From the NCBI GenBank assembly GCA_003024785.1, contig PUQB01000576.1, positions 95,642-159,641 on the forward strand: 64,000 nucleotides of DNA, written 5' to 3'. Shown piece by piece: positions 50,401-61,063 of the stretch. This stretch comes from Selaginella tamariscina. Taxonomy: Eukaryota > Streptophyta > Lycopodiopsida > Selaginellales > Selaginellaceae. The stretch's first letter is position 1. Every line of letters starts with the position of its first letter. The position numbers and the translations under genes are program-made. Under the pieces are notes generated by a model. It was not told where the DNA came from, did not search any database, and saw only the letters and a list, made by a program, of their open reading frames with translations.

Positions 50401-52554
50401 ATGTTTCCTTGGCTTTGCAAACTTCTACAGGCGATTCATACAGGACTTCTCCAAGCGTGTACTTCCACTCACGGAACTCACCAAGCGCACAGAGGTTTTC
50501 TCTTGGTCCGACAAGGCGGAACATGCATTCACAACACTCAAGGACACCTTCACGACAGCTCCGATTTTAGCACATCCTGATCCTTCTCGTCCTTTCTTCG
50601 TTGAAGCAGATGCCTCGGATTTTGCAGTAGGATCCGTCCTATCGCAAGTTGGAGAGGACAAGTTGCTTCATCCTGTAGCTTTTCACTCTCGTAAATTCCT
50701 GTCGGCGGAGATCAATTACGAGATTCATGACAAGGAACTCAAGGCCATTGTGGATTCGTTTGAGGAGTGGCGGCATTTCCTGGAAGGTGCTGCACATCCT
50801 GTACAAGTTCTTACGGATCACAAGAACCTGGAGTACTTTCGAACGGCTCGAGTTCTCAGTCGGCGACAGGCTAGGTGGGCGGAGTTCCTATCACGTTTTG
50901 ACTTCGTCATCGTCTACAGGCCCGGTTTTCGGAATGGCAAGGCGGACGCATTGTCTAGGCGCTCCTACCTTGCACCAAGCCCGGGCGATCCTGCATTTGA
51001 CTGTCAAAGGCAAGTGTTGTTGGGTCCTGATCGATTCCGGCTTGCGGCACTGCAGGTCCATCAGGCTCCAGCAAATTCAACTCTCCTACAAGACGTCCGT
51101 TCGCAGTTGGCTACAGACGACTTGGCAAAGAATGTGTTCTCACACATTCATCCTGACGTTGCAAGTTCCTCTTCCTCCAGTTCCCGTCCAGACTACAACC
51201 TGTTCACTACAGGATGGACTCCTGTATCGGGAAGGTCTCCTGTACGTTCCTGTTGGTGTTTGCAGGACTCGTGTGGTACAGGATTGTCATGATACTCCGG
51301 CTACAGGACATTTTGGTGTGGCCAAGACAGTTGAGTTGGTGACTCGCAACTATTGGTGGCCTGGGTTGCGGGTTTTGTGGAAAGGTTTGTACGGAGTTGT
51401 GACACCTGCAACAGGTCGAAGATGCCTCGTCATGCACCTTCTGGTCTTCTTCGTCCTCTTCCTGTTCCTTCTACTCCTTGGAGATCCATTTCTATGGATT
51501 TCCTCACAGATCTTCCTCCTTCTCGTGGATTCGATGCAGTTCTTGTGGTGGTTGACCGTTTCACCAAGCAGGCTCATTTCCTACCCTGCAACAAGACAGC
51601 TACAGGTCAGACAACTGCCGAATTGGTGATCCGTGAGGTGTTCCGACATCATGGTCTTCCTGAGAGCATTGTTTCCGATCCAAGTTTTGGTGAGAGCTTC
51701 TTCGGAGTCTACAGGTTAAAGCGGATCTTTCTTCAGGATATCACCCGCAAACTGATGGACAGTCAGAACGCACAATCCAGACCTTGGAGCAATATCTTCG
51801 TTGCTTCATCAGTTACCAACAGGATAATTGGTTGGACCTTCTTCCTATGGCGGAGTTTGCCTACAACAACTCCATTCACGCATCTACAGGCCAGACACCT
51901 TTCTTTGCTCTTACAGGTCACCATCCACGTTTTGACTTTGCTCTTCCTGCTTCTCCTTCTTCCGCTCCTGCAGTACAGGATCGTCTTCAGCATCTTCGTC
52001 AGGTACAGGATGATCTCCAGGTTCACCTTCAGCAGGCACAACGGTACAAGCATCATGCTGATGCTCACCGTCAACCAGCGCCTGCATACAAGATTGGTGA
52101 TCTCGTGTGGCTTCTTCGTCGACACATTCGCACCAACAGGCCTTCTTCTAAGTTGGATTTTCAACGATTGGGCCCTTACAGATCGTGGCGGAGGTAAATC
52201 CTGTAGCTTTCCGACTCGAGTTACCACCTACGGTGAAACTTCATCCTGTGTTTCACACCTCCTTGTTGGAGCCGTATCATCCTTCTTCTCTTCCTGGTCG
52301 TGCTTCTTCTCCTCCCCCTCCTGTGGTCATTGCTGGTGAACCTGAGTACGAAGTTGCAGCCATCCTTGATTCTCGTCTTCATCGCGTCAACTTCAATACT
52401 TGGTGGATTGGAAAGGTTATTTGCCTACCGATCGCACTTGGGAACCTGCATCCAACTTACTCCATGCTTCTTCCAAAGTTGCTGCTTTCCATCGGCGTTA
52501 TCCTGCTAAACCAGGTCCCAAGACTCGTGGAACTCGTCCTTAGGGAGGAGGTGC

Positions 52555-53061
52555 TGTCACGACCCATACAGGATACAGGATACGACATACAGGATTCAGC
52601 CTACAGGATATGCGATACAGGATTTCGCCCGCAGGATATTCCCACAGGATATGCCACAGGATATTAGGATATTCTCACAGGATATTCCCACAGGATATTC
52701 CCGCAGATATTCCTATAGGATATTCCTATAGGATAAGGATGACCAATTTTGGCTAGTGACTAGATTAGGCTCATGACCAGATTAGCTTGGAGTTGTGAGC
52801 ATAAAAGCTCCGACCTAATTATTGTACAATCAGTTACAATCAACACCAGTCATTCTACGATATTCTTGTTCCTTGTTCTTGTCTTGTTCTTGTCTTACTC
52901 TTTGCCTCCTGCTCCTGTCTTGCTCCCGGATCCTGTCTTGTTCTTGGATCCGTCCTGTTCCTGTTCCTAGTTCCTGTCCTGCTCTCGGTCCTGTTCCTGA
53001 GTCAAGCCTTCATGTTCTCGGAATCCTACTTGCTTCCTGGTTCCTGGATCGTGGCTTGACA
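52555..53061 (+). repeat. 3' LTR of the younger chromovirus
   Basis: About 507 bp. It follows the purine tract TTAGGGAGGAGGTGC and ends GTGGCTTGACA, immediately before the TCGTC target duplicate. Confidence 0.9.
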
Positions 53062-53285
53062 TCGTCTTGTCTTGTTCTGTCTTGTATCCTGTCTTGTTCC
53101 TGTCTTGTTCATGAATCTTGTCCTACGTTTCCTGTCTTGCTCCCGGATCCTATCCTGATCCTATCTTGCTCTAGATTCGTCCTGTTCCTATTTCTAGTTC
53201 CTGTCCTGCTCTCGGTCCTGTCCTGAGTCAAGCCTTCCTGTCCTTGGAATCTCTGTTTTCCTGGTTCCTGGATCGTGGCTTGACA

Positions 53286-53543
53286 CTTGTCTTGTTCGTG
53301 TCTTGCTCCTTACCTCCTGCTCTTGTCTTGCTTCTGGATCCTGTCTTGTTCTTATCTTATTCCTGGATCATGTCCTGCACTTTCCTGTCTTGCTCCCGGA
53401 TCTATCCTAATCCTATTCTGCTCCTGGATCCGTCCTGTTCCTGTCTTATTCCTAGTTCCTTCCTGCTCTCGGTTGTTCCTGAGTCAAGCCTTCCTGCTCT
53501 CGGAATCCTACTCACTTCCTAGTTCCTGGATCGTGGCTTGACA
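53286..53543 (+). repeat. extra diverged copy of the chromovirus LTR tail
   Basis: It resembles the last ~255 bp of the LTR (CTTGTTC/TCCTGT words, GAGTCAAGCCTTCCTG, GTGGCTTGACA) but is more diverged than the adjacent LTR end at 53285. It may be a tandem duplication within the older LTR or the end of a still older element. Confidence 0.65.
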
Positions 53544-53559
53544 CCAACAATAGGCGAAT

Positions 53560-56500
53560 CATGATATGCTCGAAAAAGATGTGGAACATATGTAGAGGGC
53601 AATCCAAACCGCCATTTGTCTTTTGGATTTGTCCCAATAAATACAATAAACCATCCTGAAGTTGAAACTGAGCAATAATATTGCGAAACCAAGTTCAAAA
53701 GAAGGATTTGCAAACGCATCTCGTAATTGCCTCGTCCACGGTTCATGTTTTTGAACATCCTATCACTGTTCCAAGAATGGTAAGTCGGCATCGAATACCT
53801 GAGGGGCTTGTATCAAACCAAACGCTGCAGCGATACATAGCAGGCACAAAGTGGAATCAGAAAGGGGTACTCGAGAAAGTGCATCCGCATCCACCATTGT
53901 TCGTTCCAGGCTTGTGCACCACATTAAAGTTATATATATTGGGAGATGTAATGCTCATTTGGCTACATAACCCACTATTTAAACGACTTTATGCCTACTA
54001 AATTCTTTTGTTTTAATAAGGAAGTGACAGCAGCATGATCACACTCCAAAAGTGTTTCACTCCCATGTAAGTAGGCATAAAGTCGTTTAAACCCCAAACA
54101 TAGCAAGGCATTTTTCAGTAGTGGAATAATTCTGCTAAGTGGCTCGAGTATTTGACTAATGTAAGCCACTAGTGTTGAATTCAAGGATCCACAGCATCGG
54201 TTGCATCAACACACCACCAATACCAACATCTGAGCCATCTACTTCGTAAAATGACGGAACGAGTAAAATTTGGGTATTGAAGCAATGGTAGAGTTGTCAA
54301 AAACTCTTTTAACTCTTGAAGCTCGCAACTTCATTGGATCCACATGTAAACCTTCTCGAGATACGTTAACCCAAGTAAGTAGTGTCAGTCGAATCAAACA
54401 CACACTTTTTAAAAGTTTCAACTTTAGGCCAACTTCTCGAAATCAATCAAGAACGCGCCGTACATCGCGAATGTGATTTTCTTAAGAAGCAAACCCATGA
54501 ATGAGCACATCATCAATGAAATCGGTAGTGATATCAGGCATATATGAAAGAAGCTCATCCATCATGCGTTGAAAGGTGGCAGGAGCTGAAGTCAATCCAA
54601 AAAGCATGACCAAAAACTCATAAAGACCAAATGGTGTTCGGAAGACCGTTTTTGGAATATCCTCCTCAGCCATAGGAACTTGCCAATATCATGATGCCAA
54701 ATCCAATTTAGTAAACCATCGACTCTGACCCAAATGATCTAATAGATTGGCAGAGTTTGGAAGTGGATAAACATCTTTGATGGTAACATCGTTAAGAGGT
54801 CGGTAATCCACACAAAATGTAGAGATCTATCAGGCTTGGGAACCAAATGAGGTTTACATGCCCATGGACTCCGTGATGGACGACACACCCTTACCGATCA
54901 TATCTGTAACAGCTGTTTGCATGGTTGATAACTCTTTTGGTGACCTGCGTCGAATCGGGACTTTGAAAGGCTTTACATTACTAATGGGTATACAGTGTCG
55001 AGTCTTCACACGTGCACCTTAGGACAGATCAAATTTGAACAAACTTGCATACTGCTGCTTAAGTTGTTCGATGTATTGTGCTCAATACTCAGATGACGAA
55101 TCTGGCAATTGAACCTGTTAAGATGAACACCACCCCAAGACCGGAATTAAAGGAGATGTATGCGTGATACAAATAGCAACAAGCTTCTCTGGACGTAAAG
55201 GAACAGACTACAGAGACACAGACTCTAAGCGTAATACAGGAGGAGAGAGTGAAAAATCACACATACCTTTTGATTGCTTCAACCAATCACATCCCAGAAT
55301 AATGTCAAAGACCTGGGAAGGGACAACCCTAAGAGACCCAGAGGGAAACTTACGATTGTCACCCAAAACTAGTGTAGTCGAAGTGGTGTACTGTGATACT
55401 GCATGAGATTGCCCATTACCATATAAAATATTTGCACGTTTTAAGGGTAATGAGCACCGATGCGCTAGAGAAGTAGTTATGAAAGACATATTGGATCTTG
55501 TATCCACAAGCATTGTGACTGAAAGATCATTCACCCGTGCAGAAAAATGTAAAAACTAGATGATTTGGTGGAACTTGCAAACCTTGATATGCATAACGGA
55601 AAAAGCATGAAGGTGAAGTCTCCATCGCACGGGATCCCTCCGTCGCCCGTATGATTACTAGTTTTTTGCAACAAATCCACCTGCAAGAGAGGATTTGTCA
55701 TCTAGAAGCTTATCATCAGACATAATGGCTGCCACAGGCACACCATCCAAAACATATGGTCGCCAGCCTGGATGTGGTGGACGTCAATCAGGATACACAT
55801 CGCATGTCCGCCAAGTATGTTCAGGTGCTCAACAGGCCCAACAATGAACTTGATTGGGTCGACCTACATTGTTCCGATTCCTCTTGTTACGAATCCATGG
55901 ATTTTGACCACCACGGGCAGGAACTGGAGCAAGTGCTGGACGATTTCGTGGAGGTGGGCCCCGAGGTCGACCACGAAGGGCTTGTCTTGCGGGCACATAT
56001 GCAGCAGCGTCAACCTCCATTGGATTAGCACGCTAAATAGGAGGAGTAGGTAACCCAAGGGGACCACGGCCTTCACTAAGCACCAACTTAAATCGTTGAG
56101 CTAGTGCAAAAGCTTCCTCTAATGTGGTAGGACGAAGAGCTCAAATGAATCGAACAAGTTCCGGTTGCATAGTTAGCCATAACATACCGAGCTTAATGGG
56201 CTCAGGCATGTTAGGATATGCACGCCGAGCTAAATCCCCGAACCTAATACTGAACCGCATAACAAACTCACCAGGATGTTGTCGTATCGCATAGTTGTTG
56301 GAAAGCATCATTTGAATCCTAACTTTGCCAAACGTACATTTGAGGCATTCCGTCAATCAATTATTATTGGCTTGAATCTCTATAGCCAATCCATTATACC
56401 ACTTGAGTGCAAGGCCTTTCAAACATGTAGGGAATTCTCTGAGCATGGGCCTCATCCCAACCATGATAACGAACAATAATTTGAAAATGATTAAACTAGT

Positions 56501-56700
56501 GGTATACATCATCTTCACAAAAAGATCGGGTCGAACCCTCGGATTTGTGGCATGTGAAAAAGACGAAGGAGTACTAGAAGCAAGTCCCCAGCATGAGGCT
56601 CAGGCGGGAAAGAGGAGGACGGACCCTCAAACAAAGCGCTTCAACAACTTAGTTTGTGCATCAATAGCAATAACAGTAATGCTAAAATCTGTCTCCATAT
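53560..56700 (-). mobile_element. older Ty3/gypsy fossil on the minus strand
   Basis: Landmarks read from right to left are: a gag segment (HPGEFVMRFSIRFGDLARRAYP near 56270-56200); a protease-like segment (VTMLVDTRSNMSFITTSLAH near 55500 and IILGCDWL near 55300); a reverse transcriptase segment (FRTPFGLYEFLVMLFGL and PATFQRMMDELL near 54640-54540); an RNase H-like segment near 54000-54180; and an integrase start (GLPSTYVPHLFRAYHDSP near 53600). It is heavily broken and its LTRs are not identified. Its left end coincides with the LTR-tail repeat at 53543. It is clearly older than the two chromoviruses. Confidence 0.75.
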
Positions 56701-56780
56701 TCATTGTCATAAAAACAAAAAAAAAGAAAAACGGAAAAAAGGAATACCCAACTTCTCCACTAATGAAAGAGTAGATATAT

Positions 56781-56880
56781 ATTCAGAATGTCAGATATTA
56801 TTCAGCTACAAAAACCCTGCTTATATACATATTCAAAATGTCAGATATTATTCAGCTACAAAAACCCTGCTTATATACAT
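56781..56880 (+). repeat. two-copy tandem repeat, period 50 bp
   Basis: ATTCAGAATGTCAGATATTA and the following 30 bases are repeated at 56831 with one visible difference. The tract lies just beyond the minus-strand gypsy fossil. Confidence 0.85.
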
Positions 56881-57230
56881 GAGACCGGCACACATGTGAC
56901 ACGTGGCACTGACACATGGGGCCAGATCACCACCCATGTGTCACTACGCATGAGTATATACAATATGTTACATAATATACAAGTATCTTACACAATTAGA
57001 ATATAAAAAATTCTCTAAATTAAATTAATGAATTAAATGAATACTTAATTAATAGAAACTAAGTTAAAATAAAATTAATAATTGAAATGAATATCCCATT
57101 CAATCATTATACAATAAAAATAATAAAGCACAAGGGTCTTTTATGTTACTCTTAAACAATTATATAATACATGAAAGCAAATAATACATTGTTATTTATA
57201 TGCACACAAAACCACAAATTATTATTCTTC
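56881..57230. other. AT-rich spacer
   Basis: No gene is visible. This is the 3' flank of the metacaspase gene, AT-rich with a few CACATG words. Confidence 0.5.
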
Positions 57231-57232
57231 AA

Positions 57233-57490
57233 CTAAAGGCTGAAAGGCATGTTGATGTCGAATAAATTCGCCGAAGTCAGCTGTGGTTCCTGCATTTTTA
57301 TACAGTCAGTATATGATAAATATACAATGTGCGTGCGTGTGTTTTGTGTGTGTATAACTCAAGTATTATTTAGTTATATAGTATTAATACTCTTATTTCT
57401 TTCTACTATTAAGTATCACTTACAAAATTAAATAACCATCAGCAGTAATATACGTTAATCGTATTTCTGTATTAAGTTTATAGACACGCA

Positions 57491-57529
<39 letters not shown>

Positions 57530-59089
57530 GTGTAAGTTTACCTGAGTTAAACCACCACCAACATTTAAGCTTCCCCCGGTTAAAAGCATCCCAATGAGAC
57601 TCGTAACAGGTCCACCACCTACGCCTCCTGAAGATGTATTAGCATTTCTAAGAGCTTGACGCATTCCATTTAATATACTCCCATATGTCCTATAACCATG
57701 CTCAATTGCTTGTATGAAACAGTACGTCATTGCCCCTGTTGATGTTATTTTGGATAGTGCCTGCGATTAAAGATTAATTAATTAACATTATGCACACGCA
57801 CACGTCTCACAAAAGCTAAATATTGTATATAGGGCTTGTTAGTAGAGTTTTACCGAAGTATCAGCAGAAGTTTGATTGTCATCGCAACCGCTAAACGAGT
57901 AGCAATCTCCACTGCTTGTTCCTTTCCACGCACCGTTACGTGGACGGTGATCCTCCCAAGCAAATTGTCCATAGCTGCAGACCACATAGCAAGCAAAGTC
58001 AACGCATATATATGCAAAACCTGTATGTCTACACTAAAATTCATTAACATTGATATAAACGCATGTATTGAATAATAGTGAACTGCGTAACTTATAAGAA
58101 ACTGAACATTATTAGTTAGTTAGACATTTATTAACGAATAAAATATATAGTAACTAATTATTACTAAATAACGTACCTGTTAAACCTGCATAGATACGGA
58201 AGGTCCAAAGCAGTCCCACTGTGACAAGCGTCAATATACAGTGCAGTTTAACACCCTGTGTTAACGGTCTAACAAGCGTAGCATTAAGCTCATTGTCCAC
58301 AAGCATCCCCTGTGTTTCGAAATCTAACGGGCACAAGGTCTCATCGTAGCCGTCCACTTCTTCTCCTGTGTAGTCACGCTGCTGTGATCCATGGCCAGAA
58401 TAATGAAACACTAGTGAATCCCCTGCTTTGCATCCTTGTACAAGCCAGAACAGTGCCATTCTCATGTTTTGCTTTGTAGGTAGTCTTAAGGGATCCCTCT
58501 CTTCCTCTGTTAAAGTTTAAGTTAAACACTAGAAGCTTGTGTGTGTGCCACATAATATATGTATATATGAAAAATCTTATGCAAGTACTTTATACACCTT
58601 AAACTTCTATATATTTCTCTATCTAAACCTCTATTTATATCTCTACCCAACACTTTTACGCTAAGGTGCTCGATTACAAAACAAAATCAACTTCTCTCTC
58701 TCTCTCTACACACCTAAATACATGACGTACCTGTTAGCATTAGAATGGATGCCTCCGGGAACTGGAACTTGTTGGTGAGCATATACTTCATACACTTTGC
58801 ATCGTTTAGGGTACCCTTAAGCTGGTATCGGGAGTACCTATACGTGATCCCAACAATAACAGCTTTCTTGGAACCATGAAAACTTGGGGTGCTGTGAGTA
58901 CTGCGCTGGGTTAGGTGGAGGATGTGAAGCACCATTTGTATAGGGTGGAGGATAGCCAGAGTGTGCAGCCCGTGGCTCGGCAATGTGTGTTAATGCGTGA
59001 CAGAGTGCACATCTGATTGATTTTGCTCCTGGTGGAAGCTGGAGAGGTGTTCTACAGTTGCTACAGTTTACCAACATGTATGATGCCAT
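57233..59089 (-). CDS. type I metacaspase with LSD1-type zinc finger (AMC1-like)
   Basis: There are five coding exons: 58731-59089, 58178-58506, 57854-57974, 57542-57761 and 57233-57289. Exon 1 begins MASYMLVNCSNCRTPLQLPP and carries the CxxC...CxxC LSD1 finger (IRCALCHALTH), then a Pro/Tyr/His-rich linker, then KKAVIVGITYRYSRYQLKGT, the start of the caspase fold. Exon 2 has the catalytic histidine in LVFHYSGHGSQ and the catalytic cysteine in DACHSGTALDLPY. Exon 3 reads WEDHRPRNGAWKGTSSG and FSGCDDNQTSADTS. Exon 5 ends NMPFSL before TAG. Exon order and length match plant type I metacaspases, which are Ca-dependent Arg/Lys-specific proteases acting in cell death control and protein quality control (family knowledge). 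Two one-base slips are visible, one in exon 1 after QYSQHP and one just before DACHSG. Because all other sequence is conserved I take these as assembly errors, but a real null allele would look the same. Confidence 0.9.
57495..57526. repeat. (GA)n microsatellite in the last metacaspase intron
   Basis: About 16 GA units close to the donor of exon 4. It is intronic. Confidence 0.85.
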
Positions 59090-59159
59090 TTAATATTACT
59101 GTAAAAGAAAACCATATACATAACTATAGTACAATATATACAGTATATTTATGTGCCTA

Positions 59160-59400
59160 CCGATAATATAATAAAAATATTTGCAGAAATACTGGAATGA
59201 AAACACACGCACATACATGATATGCATGAATGTATATAGAATACGAAGTATATTTATTTTGTAACAGATACTGGAAACCACACACACACACACACACAAA
59301 CTGGAAAAAACAAACACACATACATGATATACATGAATGTATATAAAATACGAAGTAAATATATTTTATTGTAACAGATACTGGAACCCAACACACACTA
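59160..59400. repeat. tandem duplication in the metacaspase 5' UTR intron
   Basis: A block containing ACATACATGATATGCATGAATGTATAT...ATACGAAGTA...GTAACAGATACTGGAA is present twice, near 59200-59278 and 59315-59390. The second copy is followed at 59399-59413 by TATGATGCCATTTAA, which also occurs at the true start codon region (59079-59093). Confidence 0.7.
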
Positions 59401-59618
59401 TGATGCCATTTAAGATCTATCTATATGAAGTCATAATACACATGTTTATGTTATATGATCAATTATATACAATATATGCGCAGTATATTTACTAATGTGA
59501 TCATATGCTCTAATGAGCCAAATGCATACATACATACATATACACACACATACGCACACAGACACAAACACATTAAATTTGGGAACTCAACTCGAATTGA
59601 AGAGAATACAGTAATTAC

Positions 59619-59700
59619 CTCAGATTCGAGCTACATATTCATCTCCAGGAGCCGCCCTTTTCCGATCCAAGATTTCCCTTCTCTTCGTCTTTAACCTAAA
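59619..59700 (-). promoter_or_regulatory. probable 5' UTR exon of the metacaspase gene
   Basis: On the minus strand a TCTGAG|GTAATT donor lies at 59619/59618. A TTTTACAG acceptor near 59100 precedes the coding exon. The region upstream (59700-59800) is less AT-rich and contains CCCTAATCCT-like words typical of plant leaders. Confidence 0.45.
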
Positions 59701-59799
59701 CGCGGACAATAGAAACATCGAGGAATTGCAAAGGCTACTTGCTAGGGGAAGCCTTTGAATCCCGCCGTCGGATCTAAAACAGAGGATTAGGGTTCCATA

Positions 59800-60900
59800 G
59801 CTACCTTTGACCTTATCTAAGTATATTTTAGAATTATGCCTAGTGTTATACTATAGTTTACGTAGCCTTTAAATAAATATCATTGCTAAATTATGTATAT
59901 AGGCTTTAGAATAAATATAAAGTTACATCTTTTTAAAGTATCTCGAATATTCTATAATATATGTGACAGTTTAAAGTGGCTGCTTACATGGCTGAGTGAC
60001 TTGGGTACCATACTTTACTTTAAGTGGTATATCTTAAATTAAATATATACTTAAAGTAACCTTAAGTAGGAGCTAACATGATTAATTAGTAGTTAAAAAT
60101 GAATTTATTTATTTAGTGTACTTCTTTTAATTCAAGTTATATAATTGAGATCTAATTTTAATTAAATATATGTTTGAATGTGATCCACTTAAGTACATTA
60201 TAACTTAAGTTTGTAAATGTTTAATAATCTCATCTTAAGCTAATATTTAATTTTAAGATAAGGTGGATTAAAACATCTTGAGAGTCTCTTGTCTTTGTGT
60301 ATATATTTACTTATTTTTTAAATTTAAGTTAATAAACGAGACTGTTTCTCGAATAGAGTACGTGTGTGTGTGTACGTGTGTGAGAGCGTGAGAGAGCCTA
60401 TGTGTGTGCGTGTATTTTCCTGTTTTTGACTAGCTGTGTTGTAAGGTTGCTGTTGTTCATAACTTAATATCGTATGTAACACGATGAGCTCCATATACCA
60501 AATTTCTACGAAACAACCTAATATGCACATGTGTATTCTGTGTGTGCGTGTGCGTGTGCGTGTGTTGACTAGCTGAGCGTTGCCAAGTTGATGTAGAATT
60601 TGAAAGGTTTCTGTTCATAATTTAGTAATCTTGATTGATTAATATTAAACCATAGGTTGTTTATTCATGGTCTTTATTATGATTTTTATTTAATTCATTT
60701 ACTCTTGTACAGTGTTGTTGACGCTGAGGTTTTGTCCGGTTGATGGGGTTCCTTACTTCAAAATTGTTATGTTCATAACAATTGAAATATACCAACCCTA
60801 ATTACTAGTCTTGTTACCGTACTGCAGTCAAGTTTGAACTTAAGACAAATTAATTAACATGTATTTTCTACACTATACATAGAAAAACTATGCAATTAAG
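59800..60900. other. AT-rich intergenic DNA with TG/AG tracts
   Basis: No gene is visible. A compound tract (TG)n...(GAGAGAG) occurs at about 60361-60397 and TGTGCG repeats at about 60539-60563. Confidence 0.5.
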
Positions 60901-60929
60901 CCTCCTAATTTGCCGGAATCCACGAAGAA

Positions 60930-61003
60930 CACGTGTAAACATCTTCCTGGTCAAACAGGGCTGTGTTGGCCGGGTCAGAACGCACTAGAAGACTATATAT
61001 TGT
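60930..61003 (+). promoter_or_regulatory. promoter elements of the peptide-precursor gene
   Basis: A G-box CACGTG lies at 60930-60935. A GTCAAA word, the reverse of the W-box core TTGAC, lies near 60952. A TATATATT TATA box lies near 60994, about 70 bases before the ATG at 61064. The arrangement is that of an inducible plant promoter. Induction by stress or microbes is only suggested by the motifs. Confidence 0.45.
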
Positions 61004-61063
61004 TGCGAGCATGGATTCATATACTCAATTGAAAGGATCCACACATCCTCTGTGCATAAGAAA

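Larger units (their letters stand above)
47004..53061 (+). mobile_element. Ty3/gypsy chromovirus, younger copy nested in the older one (fossil)
   Basis: LTRs lie at 47004-47493 and 52555-53061, and TCGTC is duplicated on both sides (46999-47003 and 53062-53066). The two LTRs are nearly identical by eye, so the insertion is recent. Internal parts follow the same order as in the older copy: gag ~47597-48540, protease near 48690, reverse transcriptase ~49720-50340, RNase H ~50400-51000, integrase ~51250-51800 and chromodomain ~52330-52540. One reading frame of over 300 codons (50336-51292) covers late RT to RNase H. The element is broken, with several interruptions. It belongs to the same subfamily as its host element. 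Confidence 0.92.
40994..53285 (+). mobile_element. Ty3/gypsy chromovirus, older copy, interrupted by a younger one (fossil)
   Basis: The 5' LTR is 40994-41569, running from TGTCACAACCC to GTGGCTTGACA. The 3' LTR starts at 46638 after a GGGAGGAGGTGC purine tract and continues, after the younger insertion, from 53067 to 53285. Internal parts in order are: gag (~41668-42640, with a CCHC knuckle CLYCGAAGHKVAEC); protease (LLDTGANACFMDD near 42760); reverse transcriptase (~43800-44420, including YLDDILIFS); RNase H (~44600-45060); integrase (~45360-45850); and a C-terminal chromodomain (~46400-46620, [16 protein letters not shown]). The chromodomain places it among plant chromoviruses. It is broken, with several interruptions. 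It is older than the copy inside it. Confidence 0.9.

Noticed and set aside
58714-59089. Start of the metacaspase at a later ATG (MPSHGLHTLAIL...)
   Set aside because: It is in a different frame from the zinc finger and the caspase fold until after a frame slip; the 59089 ATG keeps the LSD1 finger and follows a good acceptor.
61052-61063. An earlier start for the peptide precursor
   Set aside because: The codon at 61052 is GTG, not ATG; the first ATG at 61064 leads directly into the signal peptide.
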